DNA from: Dromaius novaehollandiae
Lineage: Eukaryota; Chordata; Aves; Casuariiformes; Dromaiidae
Length of the DNA: 64,000 nucleotides
NCBI RefSeq assembly: GCF_036370855.1
Contig: NC_088102.1
Span: forward strand, 18,519,001-18,583,000
Direction of reading: 5' to 3'
The translations under genes were made by a program, and so were the position numbers. Position 1 is the stretch's first letter. Each line of letters begins with the position of its first letter. Positions 46,441 to 58,911 of the stretch are shown here, piece by piece. A model generated the notes under the pieces. It was given only the letters and a program-made list of their open reading frames with translations. It was not told the DNA's origin and ran no database searches.

Positions 46441-47948
46441 CAGACTGAACAGTTATTTAATTTTTAGGTATTTTAGTTAGGTATGCAATTACAACTCCCA
46501 TAACAGTTGCTACAAAAAAGCACATACAATACCCAGAGTTAGATTTAAAAGCAACTAGTCGTATTTGCATAAAACAAACAAATTAACTGAGTCTTTATGC
46601 TAGAACTCACTTTTGTAAATGAGGTGTCCAAAAAGAATTAACAGAGAGAATGATAAAAAGCTGGATTTTCTTCTAAGAACTCTTAACATGGGAGCAGAAC
46701 AGTACCTCATGGTAAGCAAATCCTCCAACTACACAGAGTGGGAGTTAAAAATTAGAACTTTCTTAAAGGATTTGGGGGGGGTTGTGGGTAAAGAAAAACT
46801 AAAAACTACATTAACCTCAAAATGACTCATGGGAAACTCAGTATTTAGTTTTAGTTAACTGTAGTTTCTTAAGTTGGTGAAATATCTTCTATTCCTTGAT
46901 TATCACAGTGATTATAAAAAGATCGCACACTATACTGTAGCAAAATGCCAGGATGCTGCAACATTTTAGGAACACTTATGAAATAGATCAATTTAAGGTA
47001 GGTTAGTTTTTAAAACCAAAGCATATTAAAATTCCTTTAACAAAACCCCCAATACTTAATTTGTAACTTAGTACCTCCTACTAGGTATCATTTAGATTCT
47101 AGTGAGAGCATAAAGTTCATGGGACAATTTTTTCCATGTAAAACATCACTGTACAATATCTAGAAACAGTTTTTGAATAAAAAAATAGATACAACATTCT
47201 GCTGTATCAGGACCAACCCATGATTTCTGATTTTTCACATGCTTATGGAATACTTCCACAGTATATAGAGTCAGCATGTGAAGGTACAGTGCTATTCAGT
47301 TCACATGATATGACCCCAAACTGTAGAATGCCGTTTCCTTCAACAGGATTAGAACCAATGGACATCACCGTAACACAAGCCTCCTTTCCCCCTTGCAGAA
47401 TTATGCCTCCCTATGTGTAGTAAACAGAAACAAACTTTGGGCTGGGGGTATATGACAGAATCACTGCAACCAGAAGAGATGATACAGAACCATAAAGGCA
47501 GGAAAGCAACACACCCCAGTTTGCAACACACACTAAGTGCAAATTTCCTACATTGTATAGAAACCAAGACAGGCAGACCGCTCCCATGTTTTAGTATGGT
47601 GTACAGCTATAGGCACTAAAAGTAAAATAGGTCAAAGGATTAAGGGAATAAACAGTGGCACAAAGTTCTTTTAACAAGCAATCCTCCCCTTTTGAAACAA
47701 GGCCAGCTTTCAAAGAAATGTAAAGTAGATCAATACTGAAATCCATATAAATGAATCACTATGCAATGTACTGTTAAAAAGGTGCACTGCAAATAAAGGA
47801 AATATGAAACAAAATCAGGAAAAAGTTGGAGGCGGTTTCTTGGACAGTAGGATGTTGAGGAAAAGCCAACTATTAAAAGATGCCTCTTCTGTTTGTCAAT
47901 GGATATATTGTTTTCCCAGTTGTCCTTTCAGACTCAAAACCTCTCAGT
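46440..47948 (-). other. UBR7 3' UTR (predicted)
   Basis: AT-rich sequence after the UBR7 stop with no conserved ORF. Its extent rests on the ATTAAA at 46456-46461 and is uncertain. Confidence 0.5.
46456..46461 (-). terminator. Candidate UBR7 poly(A) signal ATTAAA
   Basis: On the minus strand ATTAAA is followed by a GT-rich stretch (TCAGTCTGTGCTGTCTTGTA) 10-30 nt downstream. It would give a 3' UTR of about 1.5 kb. AATAAA alternatives further on lie at 45206-45211, 44820-44825 and 44467-44472. Confidence 0.45.
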
Positions 47949-48041
47949 CTAACTACAGTAGTACTGCATCCTATTAGTCCGTCGTCTTTTTCGTGACTGA
48001 AATTCTTCAAAGAAGTGCTGAATGTCTTCTCTTTTAACAAC
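47949..48041 (-). CDS. UBR7: UBR7 last coding exon
   Basis: 93 nt including the stop TAG at 47949-47951, residues 388-417 (VVKREDIQHFFEEFQSRKRR to MQYYCS). The basic KRRR run is a plausible nuclear localisation signal. Acceptor TTCCATTAG. Confidence 0.96.
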   Translation of the reverse strand, partial: VVKREDIQHFFEEFQSRKRRRTNRMQYYCS

Positions 48042-51000
48042 CTAATGGAAATAATATGAAACCCAAGTTGTGATACAGTAATTAAGTTAAAACAGTCCTT
48101 TTCTTACATGTATTACACACACTTACAAAGCATATAAAAACAAATATCCTGAAATCTCTTTGATACAGCTAGCCCAACAGCTCTGCTGTCCTACCCAAAG
48201 GAAGTGATTAATACCAAAATTCCACTAAAAGAGAATACAAGCAGGGAAACGAGCTACCCAAAGGCAAAACAAGTGTATGGAGGAATGCTTCTGATAATAA
48301 TTGTAATGTGTTCAGCTACTTGCTTTTATGATCAGAATAATTATCACAAAGCAAGATTTCACAAGCTCACTTCAGATTCATTCCTGATTACATTCCAATG
48401 TATGGCATTTTGGCAAATCTGTGGCTTAATTTCATCAAATAAAATCTCCATGTTAATAATAGCATACTAATTTCTTGAGTAAAACAACTGAAAAGATTAT
48501 CTGTCACTATTTAGTCAGTCCTTGTTATTCTAAAGGTTTAAATTCAGCCTAAGAGCAAGCATGAAGATTAAAACCTTTTTCCGAAGAAGTTTCCCAGAGC
48601 AACAGATATTTCACTTTAAATTTAAAAAGCTGCTCTCAGCGCATTTCTGTGGTGTTCCTGTTACCTCTCAACAACTTCTCCAACAGAAATACAGTTTTTA
48701 AATCCCAACAGAATCAGAAATATCCAATGTTTACTTGAGTACCAGCAACTCTGACAGGAAAAAATATTATGTTCAGCATCCTCCAGCAGTACTTTGAAAC
48801 ACATTTTCTAGCAACCAATTTCTGCAAGTTGCACCTTACCGTTCCCTCATCTGCAAATCTCCTGAGATAGTCAGTCAGTTCTGTCTTTAAATCATTGTAT
48901 TCTGGATGGGGAAGTGAAGGCATGGAGGAAAAAAAACAAAAACAAAAAAAAAGAACAGCTTTAGTTTAACACTGGATTAAGATGAAGGCTTGCTCTATTT
49001 CCTCTTGTCACTAGTTAGATGTACTTTAGACAAATCTAGGTTTGAACTGGATTATAAATTAAATAAAAAAGCAAGAATGAGTGAACTTGGGCAACCTAAT
49101 GCAGTTATCTGACTAGCTTATGCAGTCTGAATATACATTCAGGTCATCTTCAGAGAAATCTATAGAAGTCCAGAGAATGAATTAATGCAATTAAAGGACT
49201 CCCTCCTCCCCCCAAATTGTAACTGCAAAAGCACAGGTAGGTGGTAGGAAGTCCTAGCAAGTGTTCTCACCAGAGTGTAAACCTTTTATTCAAAAGAGAG
49301 GAACACTGCTCCGTTTATAAAATACATCAAGACTGTCCTGTCAATAATAGAAACAAGAAGAAACCTTTCACCCCAGCTTTGCATGGGCTGCCACCCCCAA
49401 AGCAACATGAGATTGCCAGAACGACAGAAGAAGGTAAGAAATGAGCCAAAAGACAGGAATGTAAATTAAATATTCCTTTTACAAGGAATTACTAGTGATA
49501 TACTATCTAAGATGTCAAATAAGAGATTCCTACATCATCTGCTTTCTTAACATAAGGAAGTTAAAGTTACAATGACAGACTTCTCTACAGTAATACCATT
49601 TGAGGTTGATAACCTGTGTCATACAGTCTTCTACACATTACTTTAAAAATAGGTGGATGCCAAATTATAATACTGTAATACCTGCTATGGTATTATATGG
49701 TTATATAATAAAGACCATGCAATGTGTATATATATGATATGGTCTTTATACAGTAAACTGTTCATTCAAAATGCTAAGGCAGATTCTAAAAATGAAGTTA
49801 TATTTACCACAGATGAGTTCTACTTGCTGGACTCTGTTCATGCTGTTAAGGGTGTCCATTAAAGGATCTCTCCTGTCGGTTTCTTGGTCACTGGTACCTT
49901 TATTTTCATAGGCCAAGACAGTGTCACATTCATCTGTCAAAAACTGGACTTCAAGCTCTGAATACATTTTCTAGAGAATAAAGTAAAATTTAATTTTAGA
50001 TTACAAAATTCTTCAGGCCCAGATGCGCTCCCAAGCCCTTTTCACATTAAGTACTGCAATTCATAATGTAAATTTTGTATCAACAAGCATTTCAACCATG
50101 TCTCATGAGGACTTCCAGAATGACATTAGCTCTAAGTCACAGGAAAATAAAAACATTCAGAAGCTCCTTTCACGCATGCTGTATTAATTCCAAAAGATCC
50201 CGTTTGTTTCTTTAAGTCTGGTGCATGTTTCATTAGGTGTCTATATGCACCGTAAGAATGTTTTCACAGATTTTTATCTACAAGCTTCTCTTCAAGAAGT
50301 TCCTCTCTGCCTCCCCCACTTCTACGCTTACAGTGAAGAGAGCATACATACCAAACAGTCTTCACACGTGCATAATTTGCTTCTCCAGTTTGATGGCCAA
50401 AAGGTGGCAGTATCTTTTTTTAAAAATTGCTTGCTTTGGAGTTCTTTCAGCTTGCAGACTGGTTCTTCACTCTTAGTAACTATCTGAATTAAAATGAGAG
50501 TGTTCAGTGCTCTTTAACTTCACTTCAAATACATTCATTTTTCCTTAGGCAAGATTTTTTTTTTTTCTGTCTCAGATACGTTTATTTCTACAGGACAACC
50601 TATGTTACTGCTGCATTCACATGAGGATGCTGATGTGTTTTTAGCAGTTTCCATTAAATATAAATATACTCTTCTGTAGAAGTTTACTGCAATAGTCATA
50701 AACGTTTATGAAATCAGAGCTGAAGTATCATGCAAATGCAGCTACAATGCATAATACCACTATATTAAAACAAACTCAGGAGTTATTTCGGTGTAAAGGC
50801 AAAACAGCTGACAAGTGCAGGGCTGGACCTAAACTACCTGCAAGAGACAGTATGCCCTTGTCACCCACATTTCCAGGCATGTTCCATAGCCTACTTCATG
50901 CTCTACAGAGAACATGTATTTAATGTATCAGTAACAAAAATACTGAAAATGAGCATGGAAAGGGACAGAAAACCTTTTCCCTGAACCTACACAGAAAGAG

Positions 51001-54000
51001 GTGGGCTTTAGGTTCTCTATCATCAACAGGAAGATGCACACAACAGAAAAGAAAGCACATTTTACCTCTCGACATGAAGACCCAGAGCTAGTAGATGGCT
51101 CATTAAACTGTTCTATTTGCTTTCCCTCCTCTTTTTCTTGGTGTTCTACTCCACTTTCTTTTTTTATTTCTTTTTTCTGTTCTTTGCTTTCCTCAACATT
51201 CCGGACAATCCCTTCATTTTCAAGAGAGTTCACTTTGGTCAAAGCAGGAACTAGAAGATACATATCCACATAAGTAAAAATATTGCGCTAGGCAAAGTAC
51301 AGACTACTACAAGGCTTTCTTTTTTGCTTTATAATGCAGTGTTACAAAGCACCTGGACTATCTGATCCAGATAATATCCAGAGTCCTAGATGCCTTCTAC
51401 AGCTATCCAAATACAGTGACCTATGTATACAATGAACCCCCTTCCTCTTTCATCACTGCCTTTTTCACCTCTCATATTCCCATCCAAAAATACTCTGCCT
51501 CCCAAAACGTAAGACCTACGAGAGGGAAAAGGGCATCATAATTTCACATAGTACATGACAGCTACTGAAGGCTGTGATCAAGAAGTGTCGAGGACAAGCA
51601 TCTTTGTATTGTACAATTGTCTTTTGCTGACTTTACGTCAGAATCCAATGTCTTCGTTTTCTCCAGACAATTTAAAAAAAGAAAGAAAAAAATCATTTAA
51701 TACTCTTTATAAAGCATTTACAGCTGTCTTCAGCTTTGTACATGGTTTTGAAAAAGACAATTTAAGCAGCTGTTTATACACAGAATTGTAATTAGTAGCA
51801 ATTCAACATACCAAACACACTACTCTCTGTAGACCCTCTGCTGCATGTGCTGTTACTAACCAGAAGTTACAATTATGCAACTTCAGCTGAATGCTTCTTC
51901 AAGAGCTCTACTTTTGCCCATAAAACCTTTTGCTTAAGATACCAATTTCCATCAAAATAGCTCAAAAATACAAAGTGAATTCTACCAAGGAAAAGTCACA
52001 GTTGTCACCTCTACTACTTCTTAGAATGTGCTAATGTATTCATCTTCCGACAGTGTGGGGTGACTCAACATCCAAGTGAAGTGATCTCAGCAACCAGAAC
52101 TCAACAACAGATTAACTGTACTAACCATTTCCTTGTGTCAAGTAAATTTATCTTTTGTTGTCAATTCAAATGTGTGCATGATGACACAGCTAGTTTGGGG
52201 GGGGGGGGGGGGCAGTGAGGAGAAGTAAAGAAGAGAATTCTAAGTAACTCATCCTGGAATCTTTAAAATTACCATTTGAAATTCCTGGTGCCTGAGAGCT
52301 CGATCTCCAGTCAGTATAAGAACTCCTTAGGAAATAAGACTATATGAAATCAGCTGTTTCCACTAAAATCAAGTCATCTACTCTTCTGATCCTGCAGAGA
52401 CCACATACGGAACAGACACCTGGTGTGACCACTGGTCTCTCCTGAGGGACACACGACCCAAAATGAGCTCCAACTATGTTCAAATTAAGATTTTATACAC
52501 TCTTTTCAGGTCACTATCATTCACTCTCTTCTGTTCAGAGTCTCTCAAACCCAGCTGTACTCCTCACTGCTTCCCTTATGATGGCTCCTCAGGTCTTTCG
52601 ATTCAGCCTAGAACTTAAGTTCCTTGGGGCAAGTGATAGATCATTATCCATCCATGTGCTAGAGCACCTTTGATGAAATAAATAAAACAGTGAGAACTAT
52701 GGCATTAAGATTTATGAACCAGACTTCTTTTATAGAACAGTCAGCGCACGTTTCACTGCTAAAGGTTGTCGTCTGACACGATGAATATCATTTCTCCTAC
52801 CACTCAAATATATTATGTCAATAATCAATTAAGTATGAGAAATACATATGAAAGAAACATTGTCTCAGATATCTTAGTTTTCTTTACCTGCTAATTGTGA
52901 AGCATAGGCCCATAGGAAATGGCAGTGCTTCATGCAGGCTTGGCACACCATTTCATGGAAGTCTCCGCTTTCAGGAGGCACTGCACCAAGATGCTGTCAA
53001 AAAGAAACAAGCACACAGCAGCGGAATGTTGGCTACAAATTAACAGATGCAACTCTAGTTTTAGTGCAAGTAAGACATCAGCTGCTATTGTATTTTCATC
53101 GCAAGCATACAGTCCTGCTAGCTTTTTTTTACAACCTGCATCAGTATAACCAAAAGGCTGGAAAGATCAGATCAAATTCCAGGGAAAAACTGAAATCACA
53201 GTGCCTTTGTTTACTGTCTTTTATGCTTTCTACATACCCAGAAATCTCAGTTCTATCTTTATCTCATTTCTAAACATCATTCTTCTAAACACTGTCCTAA
53301 ATATAACTGCCTAATAAGATACCTAACACTCACCGCAACTTTAAACTCCTACACTAACTTTTTGTGATTGTTTCCTTACACATAAGAGATTGTACATCTT
53401 CATTGTTCACAAACTGAAATTGAGAAGAATTAGGTCTCAAAACCCCCAAATAAATTTGTGAGAAATACTGAGGCAATTTAAAGCACTTAACTGTTTTCTT
53501 TTGAAAAAACATTCTTATACACCTTACAGTATGCAGCATAACATCCTTAATGCACACATTTATATATAAAAAAGAAACCCACAGTTTATGTATAGAACCT
53601 ATAACTGAAGCCAATCATCTTGTTTTCTTCCTTGTTCCAGCAATGTCAAATATTTTACTTTCTTACATCCACTGTGGATTTCACTCATGCCCTCAAAGGC
53701 ATGACAAGCTGAATCCTGGCTCATGCATTAAGTAGGGCATTCAGTGAAATGCTTAGCTGCTTTTAAAAAGATTTCCCCAAAGTCTGTAATCAGGGACCAA
53801 CAGTGCAGTTTGTTCCATACTATTTAATGTAATTACAACTCAAAAAAGCATCCCTCTGAATGAACAAATAGATAGTTGATAATGATGTTCTTTAAATGAA
53901 AGAACTCACTGATTCCAAGATTATAATTTTCCAGTTAAAGACAGTTACAAACCTATTATTTTATTCCACAGAAGTAACCTTGAAAAAAGTAGAGGTATTC

Positions 54001-57000
54001 CTAGTTATTTTGGACCAGAGTGAACAGCAACGCAAGATTAAACATTTAGTAATACCTTGCAGAAGTTGAAAAGAACTGCTTTAGAACTTATGTAAAAATC
54101 TTCTGAGAACTATAGCAAATCTTTCCAAGTAAGAATTACTATACGAAATTAACTGACATCATTAATTTATTTCTATGCAAATGGCAATTCTGCTACTTAT
54201 AGTTTCCTTACCCTTCCATGGAACCAGTCTTCACAAACTATGCATTGGATCATTTCATCTGGAATCTAGATGAATGATCGTATTATTAGCATTAATATCA
54301 ACCTTCAGAATCTTTCACAACCCTCAAACTACAGTATTATGCAAAGCCCACTCAAGTGAATTGCATTTCCCTCTTCACCCACCCACACTGAGCTGCCATT
54401 AATAAGTAGTTACCACTTCATTAGTCAGTTTGCTTCCTCGAAGTTCTAGAGCATGTGTAATTTATTAAATTATGAAGACTATGGAAATTCCCAGTTGTAT
54501 TACAAAACTAGTTTTCCCAGTACAGCAAGACATTCTTATACAAAAGAACAGATAAAAGTTAACATGGTATCGGTATCTTTCTTCCTGTAAACAGAAATGC
54601 ATAAATAGGGGAGTTATCAAAGCAAAGATATTTATATTCTCCGTGTCATCAGGTTTTATTTAGGAATGGCAGATTCCTAACTTAACTGTCCATAATATAA
54701 ACTTAGTACAAACTGATTTATTATGAAGCAATTATTAATGATTTCTTCAGAAATATTTAGATTCCACTAAACTTGAGAGAAATGAGTTCATATTTCATAG
54801 TAATACTAATACAGTCTTTTCCTATTTGGAAGACTTATGCCTTTCTTATTCTTTCTGTCCCTAACAAACCTTTTTTTTTTTTTTTTTTAACATCTAACTT
54901 TTGTAACTGCAAAGGAAAGTTTCTGTGTGTAAACCAAGTGGCATGTTTTAATACTTCAGAGAAACAGCATTCTCACTGACATAAAGGAAGGCTAAAGCCA
55001 CTGTTGAAAGAATCTCCCCACCCCAAAAGCAGTCCTGTCAGAGCACTGTCGCAAGCATGAGGAACCAGATTCTGTTCTCTCATATCAAGTGACTTATTCT
55101 CCATTTGTAGGATTTCTCAGGATAAACCCATTCCCTAAAGGAACCATATAATTTTATAGAGAGGAAAGCAGAGATAACTGCACCACCATTTTGTCCAAAT
55201 GATGGTGTGGCTCCCTCATCTGTTTTTAAGGTATAAATATTTCTTGACTATTTTAAATAAAAGTGAGAATGTATTACTTTATACAATGAATGACAATCAA
55301 AGTAATATCGATCATAACACTTCTTAAAGTGGGATCTTCCTTAAGAAGCCACTTGCGGACCACCCTTTGCACGGTGTTTTGTATAAATATCTTCTGAATA
55401 TGATTATTACTAGATTTTGCATTTCTTACCTCATCTTCAGGATCAGGATAAGGTCTTTTACAAGTACAGTATAATCCAAAGAAATTGTCATTATACTTAT
55501 TTCCTGAATTCACCTTGCCTTTTTCCTAGAAAGAAAGGAGAAATTGTTTCAATAGACAATGCAGTGAGAAACAGAAGATGCATACCCTAAAAAAACTGTT
55601 CTGTTTTACTTCCTAAAAACAATCATTACACTTAATCCATTTGAATATCTGAAGACAAAGATATTACCCTGACTTTCCTGTGTTATACAGTAGGCAGAAG
55701 ATAGGGCACATGAGGAATACTGAAGTTCAAAAGGAAACACGAAGAACAGTCTTTCCACATAGAGAACAAATGGCAACTATGGTGTTTTTTTAAGCTACTT
55801 CTAATCTAAAATTACCTAAGAGCATAATACTTCTTTAACAGTAACTGTTGATAGCTAAATTCAAACTTCTTTTTATATGTGTGCAATTCTTTCCAGAAGG
55901 CCATTAGCCACCAAGATTTTATTCAAACAAAATCCTTGAGGTTTGATCACCAATCATGCATGCCTGTTGCCATTGTAGCAGAGTCTGCAGATGTACTATG
56001 CACCTCCCTCCCTTCCTCTCTCTCTCTCTCTTTTTTTTTTTTAATCCAGACTGTGGTCCAAACCCAATTTTGTTTAATCTTACCATTGGGCTTATATTAA
56101 ATTCATGTCATCTAAGCCTCACTCTATACGAGAGAGTGTTCCAAATTACAGAACATGCTGAATGAAGTTTGGTTACAGCTAATTCCACTTCAAAAAGTAC
56201 AGCTAATATAGCTGGGGCCAGAGGACTTTAGAACTGTACGTAGTTGCAACCTAGGACCACAGTCAGCCCTTGCAAAAACAGCTGTGACCATTTATATACT
56301 ATAAAATTTTTTTTACCACTACTCTGTTAAAAGAAGAACAGATGATGTGAGCTCCCTTCATCCATTAAGTCAGCCACCTTAACATACTGATGCTGGAGGT
56401 CATTTAAACTAGTAGGCTGATTTTGCACTGAAGTGGAGGAGGAGCCACATGATCCATTTCACTGACTCAAACAAGGAGCACTAACATCTTAAAACCGCCA
56501 CAGGTGTCTCTGTAGGGAACACCTGACTACAGCTCGAGGCTTATGAGGTCTGGACCAGCCCCAGTTCTGCCAGGACCAAAAGGGTACACACAGAACCACT
56601 TGCTGTCTCTACATTTGGAGCGTTATCATCCTGGGAACAGAGCTGCAGACAAGCCAAAGAGCTTCCTCCCTCTGTTTGCTTTCCGGAACATTACCAAATA
56701 CTTAATGAGTCCAGACTGCCCACTGAGCATGAAACTACAGGGAGCTTAATACAGTAAAAAACTACTCCTTCAGCAGACTCCAGCCTATCCAAAAAGATTA
56801 CTGTACGAAAGCTGCCACAGGGAAAGGGATGGAACTGTCCCTTCTGACAACAGCACTGAAGTTTCCTTAAAGCAACTGTAAAATCATACCCCAAAAGACT
56901 CTCCTGAAGCCAGCTTAGAGCTAGCAGGACTTATTATTAATACAGGCACAACATGCTAAAGCATTTTCACTGTTTCAGGCATTGAGCTAGCTATGGACGC

Positions 57001-58844
57001 AAACAGCTGCACCCATGAGTGACAAAGCTCAGACATTCCCCCTCATTTAACTTGCCGGGAGAAGAGGCACCATACAAGTCAGCACTCTCTGAGGCAAGAT
57101 ACCAACCTTCTAACACTGTTATTTTGATTCTGCATGTCTAAAAATCTATATCTGAACTTACTGGAAGTAACTTGCACTGCAAATTTTTGAATTTGCTATT
57201 TCCACAGTCACAGCGGAAGTTCCTGGAAAAAAAACCAAAGCATTTCAGATTTTTTATTATATAGACATGTTAACTTTTGTATTTATAACAATTCCCAACA
57301 ATTTATTAGGAACCATAAAAATATTCTTGCAGCTATTCAAGCAATAGTATCTGTTAGAATTGGCTGAAGAGCCTTGCAGCCTCATGTGCATTCCTGGCAG
57401 ATCTCGGCTAACATCATCATTCACAACAGTGTTTGGCTGGAAGAACTCAACAGAACAGCTAACTGAGGGTGCTGCAACTACCACATTCAAAAAGGCAAGC
57501 ATGTATATTGACAAAAGAGGAGTGTAAAGCAGTTTATTGCTGAAGGCTAGATCCACAGAGACAATTAAGCTCTTACCTCCTATTCAGACACCTAAGTTCT
57601 CACTAAAATGGAATAGGACACTTTAGATATCTAAAGAGGACGGAGGAACAAGAATACTTTATTAACGTGACCTAAGCTGCCAGCACAGTTTCCCGAGACT
57701 CCATACTAGTAGAAACATGGTATCTTGAATGAGTTACACATCTAAACATTGTCCTACTTCGGTCCATTGAGACCCATGTTACTCAATTTTTTTTTATATA
57801 TATACAGCAGAGGATGCTCTGGGGAAATTTTTCTCTGGACAATTAATCTACATACCAAAATCCTTCAAGGAGTTTCAAAGTACTCAGACCAGTACGTAAA
57901 ACATGAGAGATAATAATGATTATTAGTTTAAACCACTGTGTTTCAGTACCGTGCTAAAGCGAGTGCCGTATTTCACGCCAGAGACAGCTGCGTTACACTA
58001 CATAACCGTATGAATCTTAAACGATGACTTGATTTGCAGAGGAAATTGCAAGGATAAGCCTGAACATTCAAAAAGCATTTGTGGCAAGAACATTCGGTAG
58101 TTTCCAAGAAAACCCACAGCATGAACTCTGAAAACAAAAAACTTTGTAGATCAAAAAGACGCAATACCCCAGTTCTTAGGGCGCTGCTTCCAGAGGGGGA
58201 CTCAGGATCACAACTTACTGTTCAGCGTTACTTTTTTCCTGCTGCGACAGCACAAACGTGTTTCGGGTACAGAGGCCGCCGTTTTAAGAGCAGGGCGCAC
58301 TTAACGCCTACGTGCGCGCCGCCCTCAAGGCGCGGCGGTCCGGCCGCACCGCCTGGCCTGGCCTGGCCGCGGAGCGGCTCGGGCCGCGCTTTACCTCTTG
58401 GTGTAGAGCTCGAAGAGCTTGTGCGAGCCGTGGCACTCGTAGCTGCAGGCCAGGCAGATGCCGGCCGGCTCCTCGCCCGGCGGGGTGCAGGTGCCGCACG
58501 CGTACAGCGCCTGCCGCTTCACGGCGCCCTGCAACGAGACGGCGCGCGTGGGCACGGCGGGCCGCGGCGGCGGCGCGGGGGGGGCCGGAGCCCCCGCGGG
58601 GGGGGGGCGGGGGGGTCGCGGCCCCGCCCCGCCGCGAGGCGCCAGGTGCGCGCGCCCGGCCCAGCCCCGCCCCCACCTGGGAGTAGCTGCAGCGCTCGTG
58701 GTCGCTGCCCCCCAGCACGGCGCGCGCCTCCTTCTCCAGCTCCTCGTTCTCCGCCAGCACCTCCGCCAGGGACACCACGGGCTCCTCCGGGCCCCCCGCG
58801 CTGCCGCTCCCGAGCTCGGCGCCCTCCGCCGCCGCCGCCTCCAT
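47949..58844 (-). CDS. UBR7: UBR7, UBR-box and PHD-finger E3 ubiquitin ligase-type protein (eleven coding exons)
   Basis: Exons in transcript order: 58677-58844, 58395-58528, 57162-57222, 55430-55525, 54212-54265, 52888-52993, 51066-51250, 50352-50483, 49808-49970, 48840-48901, 47949-48041. They sum to 1254 nt and 417 residues with no frame break (human UBR7 425). The UBR box spans about 52-117, with cysteines at 52, 67, 70, 81, 84, 88, 105, 107 and 117 and histidines at 89 and 92. The PHD finger spans about 141-191: C141, C143, C161, C164, H169, C188, C191, with H172 where many PHD fingers have Cys. A charged, Glu/Lys-rich linker (about 207-268) follows, then the conserved C-terminal block ending MQYYCS. 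Published work links UBR7 to H2B monoubiquitination and to histone chaperone complexes; that function is inferred by homology. It shares a CpG-island promoter with GON7. Confidence 0.97.
48840..48901 (-). CDS. UBR7: UBR7 coding exon 10
   Basis: 62 nt, completing Glu367 and encoding residues 368-387 (YNDLKTELTDYLRRFADEGT). Acceptor CCCCATCCAG, donor GTAAGG. Confidence 0.95.
49675..49749 (-). repeat. Cluster of three inverted repeats in UBR7 intron 9
   Basis: TAATACC/GGTATTA (7 bp), TATTATAT/ATATAATA (8 bp, 4-nt loop) and ATAAAGACCAT/ATGGTCTTTAT (11 bp, 20-nt loop, 49708-49749) lie next to or overlapping each other. It may be the remnant of a short palindromic transposon or simply AT-rich self-complementarity. 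Confidence 0.7.
49808..49970 (-). CDS. UBR7: UBR7 coding exon 9
   Basis: 163 nt, residues 313-366 and one base of 367 (KMYSELEVQFLTDECDTVLA to RVQQVELIC). Acceptor TATTCTCTAG, donor GTAAAT. A cluster of inverted repeats lies 60-130 nt beyond the donor. Confidence 0.95.
50352..50483 (-). CDS. UBR7: UBR7 coding exon 8
   Basis: 132 nt, phase 0 at both ends, residues 269-312 (IVTKSEEPVCKLKELQSKQF to SKLCTCEDCL). Acceptor TTTTAATTCAG, donor GTATGT. The first residues diverge from human, so the exact acceptor is fixed mainly by phase. Confidence 0.9.
51066..51250 (-). CDS. UBR7: UBR7 coding exon 7: charged linker
   Basis: 185 nt, completing Val207 and encoding residues 208-268. Dominated by Glu and Lys with a Ser-rich end (EPSTSSGSSCRE). 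Diverged and shorter than in human, as expected for a disordered linker. Confidence 0.92.
52197..52212 (+). repeat. Poly-G tract, 16 bp
   Basis: G16 on the + strand in UBR7 intron 6, so poly-C in the UBR7 transcript. Confidence 0.88.
52888..52993 (-). CDS. UBR7: UBR7 coding exon 6: end of the PHD finger
   Basis: 106 nt, residues 172-206 and one base of 207 (HLGAVPPESGDFHEMVCQAC to AYASQLA). Contains C188/C191. Donor GTAAAG. Confidence 0.95.
54212..54265 (-). CDS. UBR7: UBR7 coding exon 5: PHD finger middle (54 nt)
   Basis: A small exon encoding residues 154-171 (IPDEMIQCIVCEDWFHGR), with the second zinc pair C161/C164 and H169. Acceptor CATTCATCTAG, donor GTAAGG. Too short for an ORF finder; found from the family's sequence. 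Confidence 0.94.
54871..54888 (+). repeat. Poly-T tract, 18 bp
   Basis: T18 on the + strand in UBR7 intron 4. No retroposon body is recognisable on either side. Confidence 0.85.
55430..55525 (-). CDS. UBR7: UBR7 coding exon 4: start of the PHD finger
   Basis: 96 nt, phase 0 at both ends, residues 122-153 (EKGKVNSGNKYNDNFFGLYC to DPEDE). Contains the first zinc pair C141/C143. Donor GTAAGA. Confidence 0.95.
57162..57222 (-). CDS. UBR7: UBR7 coding exon 3: end of the UBR box
   Basis: 61 nt, completing Arg101 and encoding residues 102-121 (NFRCDCGNSKFKNLQCKLLP). Acceptor TTTTTTTTCCAG, donor GTAAGT. Gln116 replaces the Glu of human UBR7. Confidence 0.94.
58395..58528 (-). CDS. UBR7: UBR7 coding exon 2: UBR box core
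   Basis: 134 nt, residues 57-100 and two bases of Arg101 (GAVKRQALYACGTC to LFELYTK). Holds six of the UBR-box cysteines and both histidines. Donor AG|GTAAAG. Confidence 0.95.
58529..58676 (-). other. UBR7 intron 1, 148 bp and extremely GC-rich
   Basis: A very short intron with several runs of seven or more G on the + strand, that is on the UBR7 template strand. Donor GTGGGG, acceptor CTCGTTGCAG. Confidence 0.85.
58677..58844 (-). CDS. UBR7: UBR7 coding exon 1
   Basis: 168 nt, residues 1-56, beginning MEAAAAEGAELGSG and ending RCSYSQ. The alanine/glycine-rich start diverges from human, while PVVSLAEVLAENEELEKEA is clearly homologous. The donor is CAG|GTGGGG. The ATG is the only one that continues into this conserved frame. 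Confidence 0.93.
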
Positions 58845-58896
58845 CGCCGCCGAGGGCCGAGCCGAGCCGAGCCGAGGCGGGAAAAGCGCGGCTCGG

Positions 58897-58911
58897 GCGC
58901 CAGGGGGCGCC
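58897..58911 (+). promoter_or_regulatory. CTCF-like motif
   Basis: GCGCCAGGGGGCGCC matches the conserved core of the vertebrate CTCF motif (CCASYAGRKGGCRS) well over the AGGGGGCGC part. It sits about 55 bp upstream of the UBR7 ATG, probably in its 5' UTR or core promoter. Binding is inference. Confidence 0.5.

Larger units (their letters stand above)
48042..58394 (-). other. UBR7 introns 2-10 (0.4-1.6 kb each)
   Basis: Introns at 57223-58394, 55526-57161, 54266-55429, 52994-54211, 51251-52887, 50484-51065, 49971-50351, 48902-49807 and 48042-48839. Contents are ordinary AT-rich sequence with a G16 run (52197-52212), T18 (54871-54888), a CT/T tract (about 56015-56042) and the inverted repeat cluster near 49675-49749. 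I see no nested gene. Confidence 0.8.
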
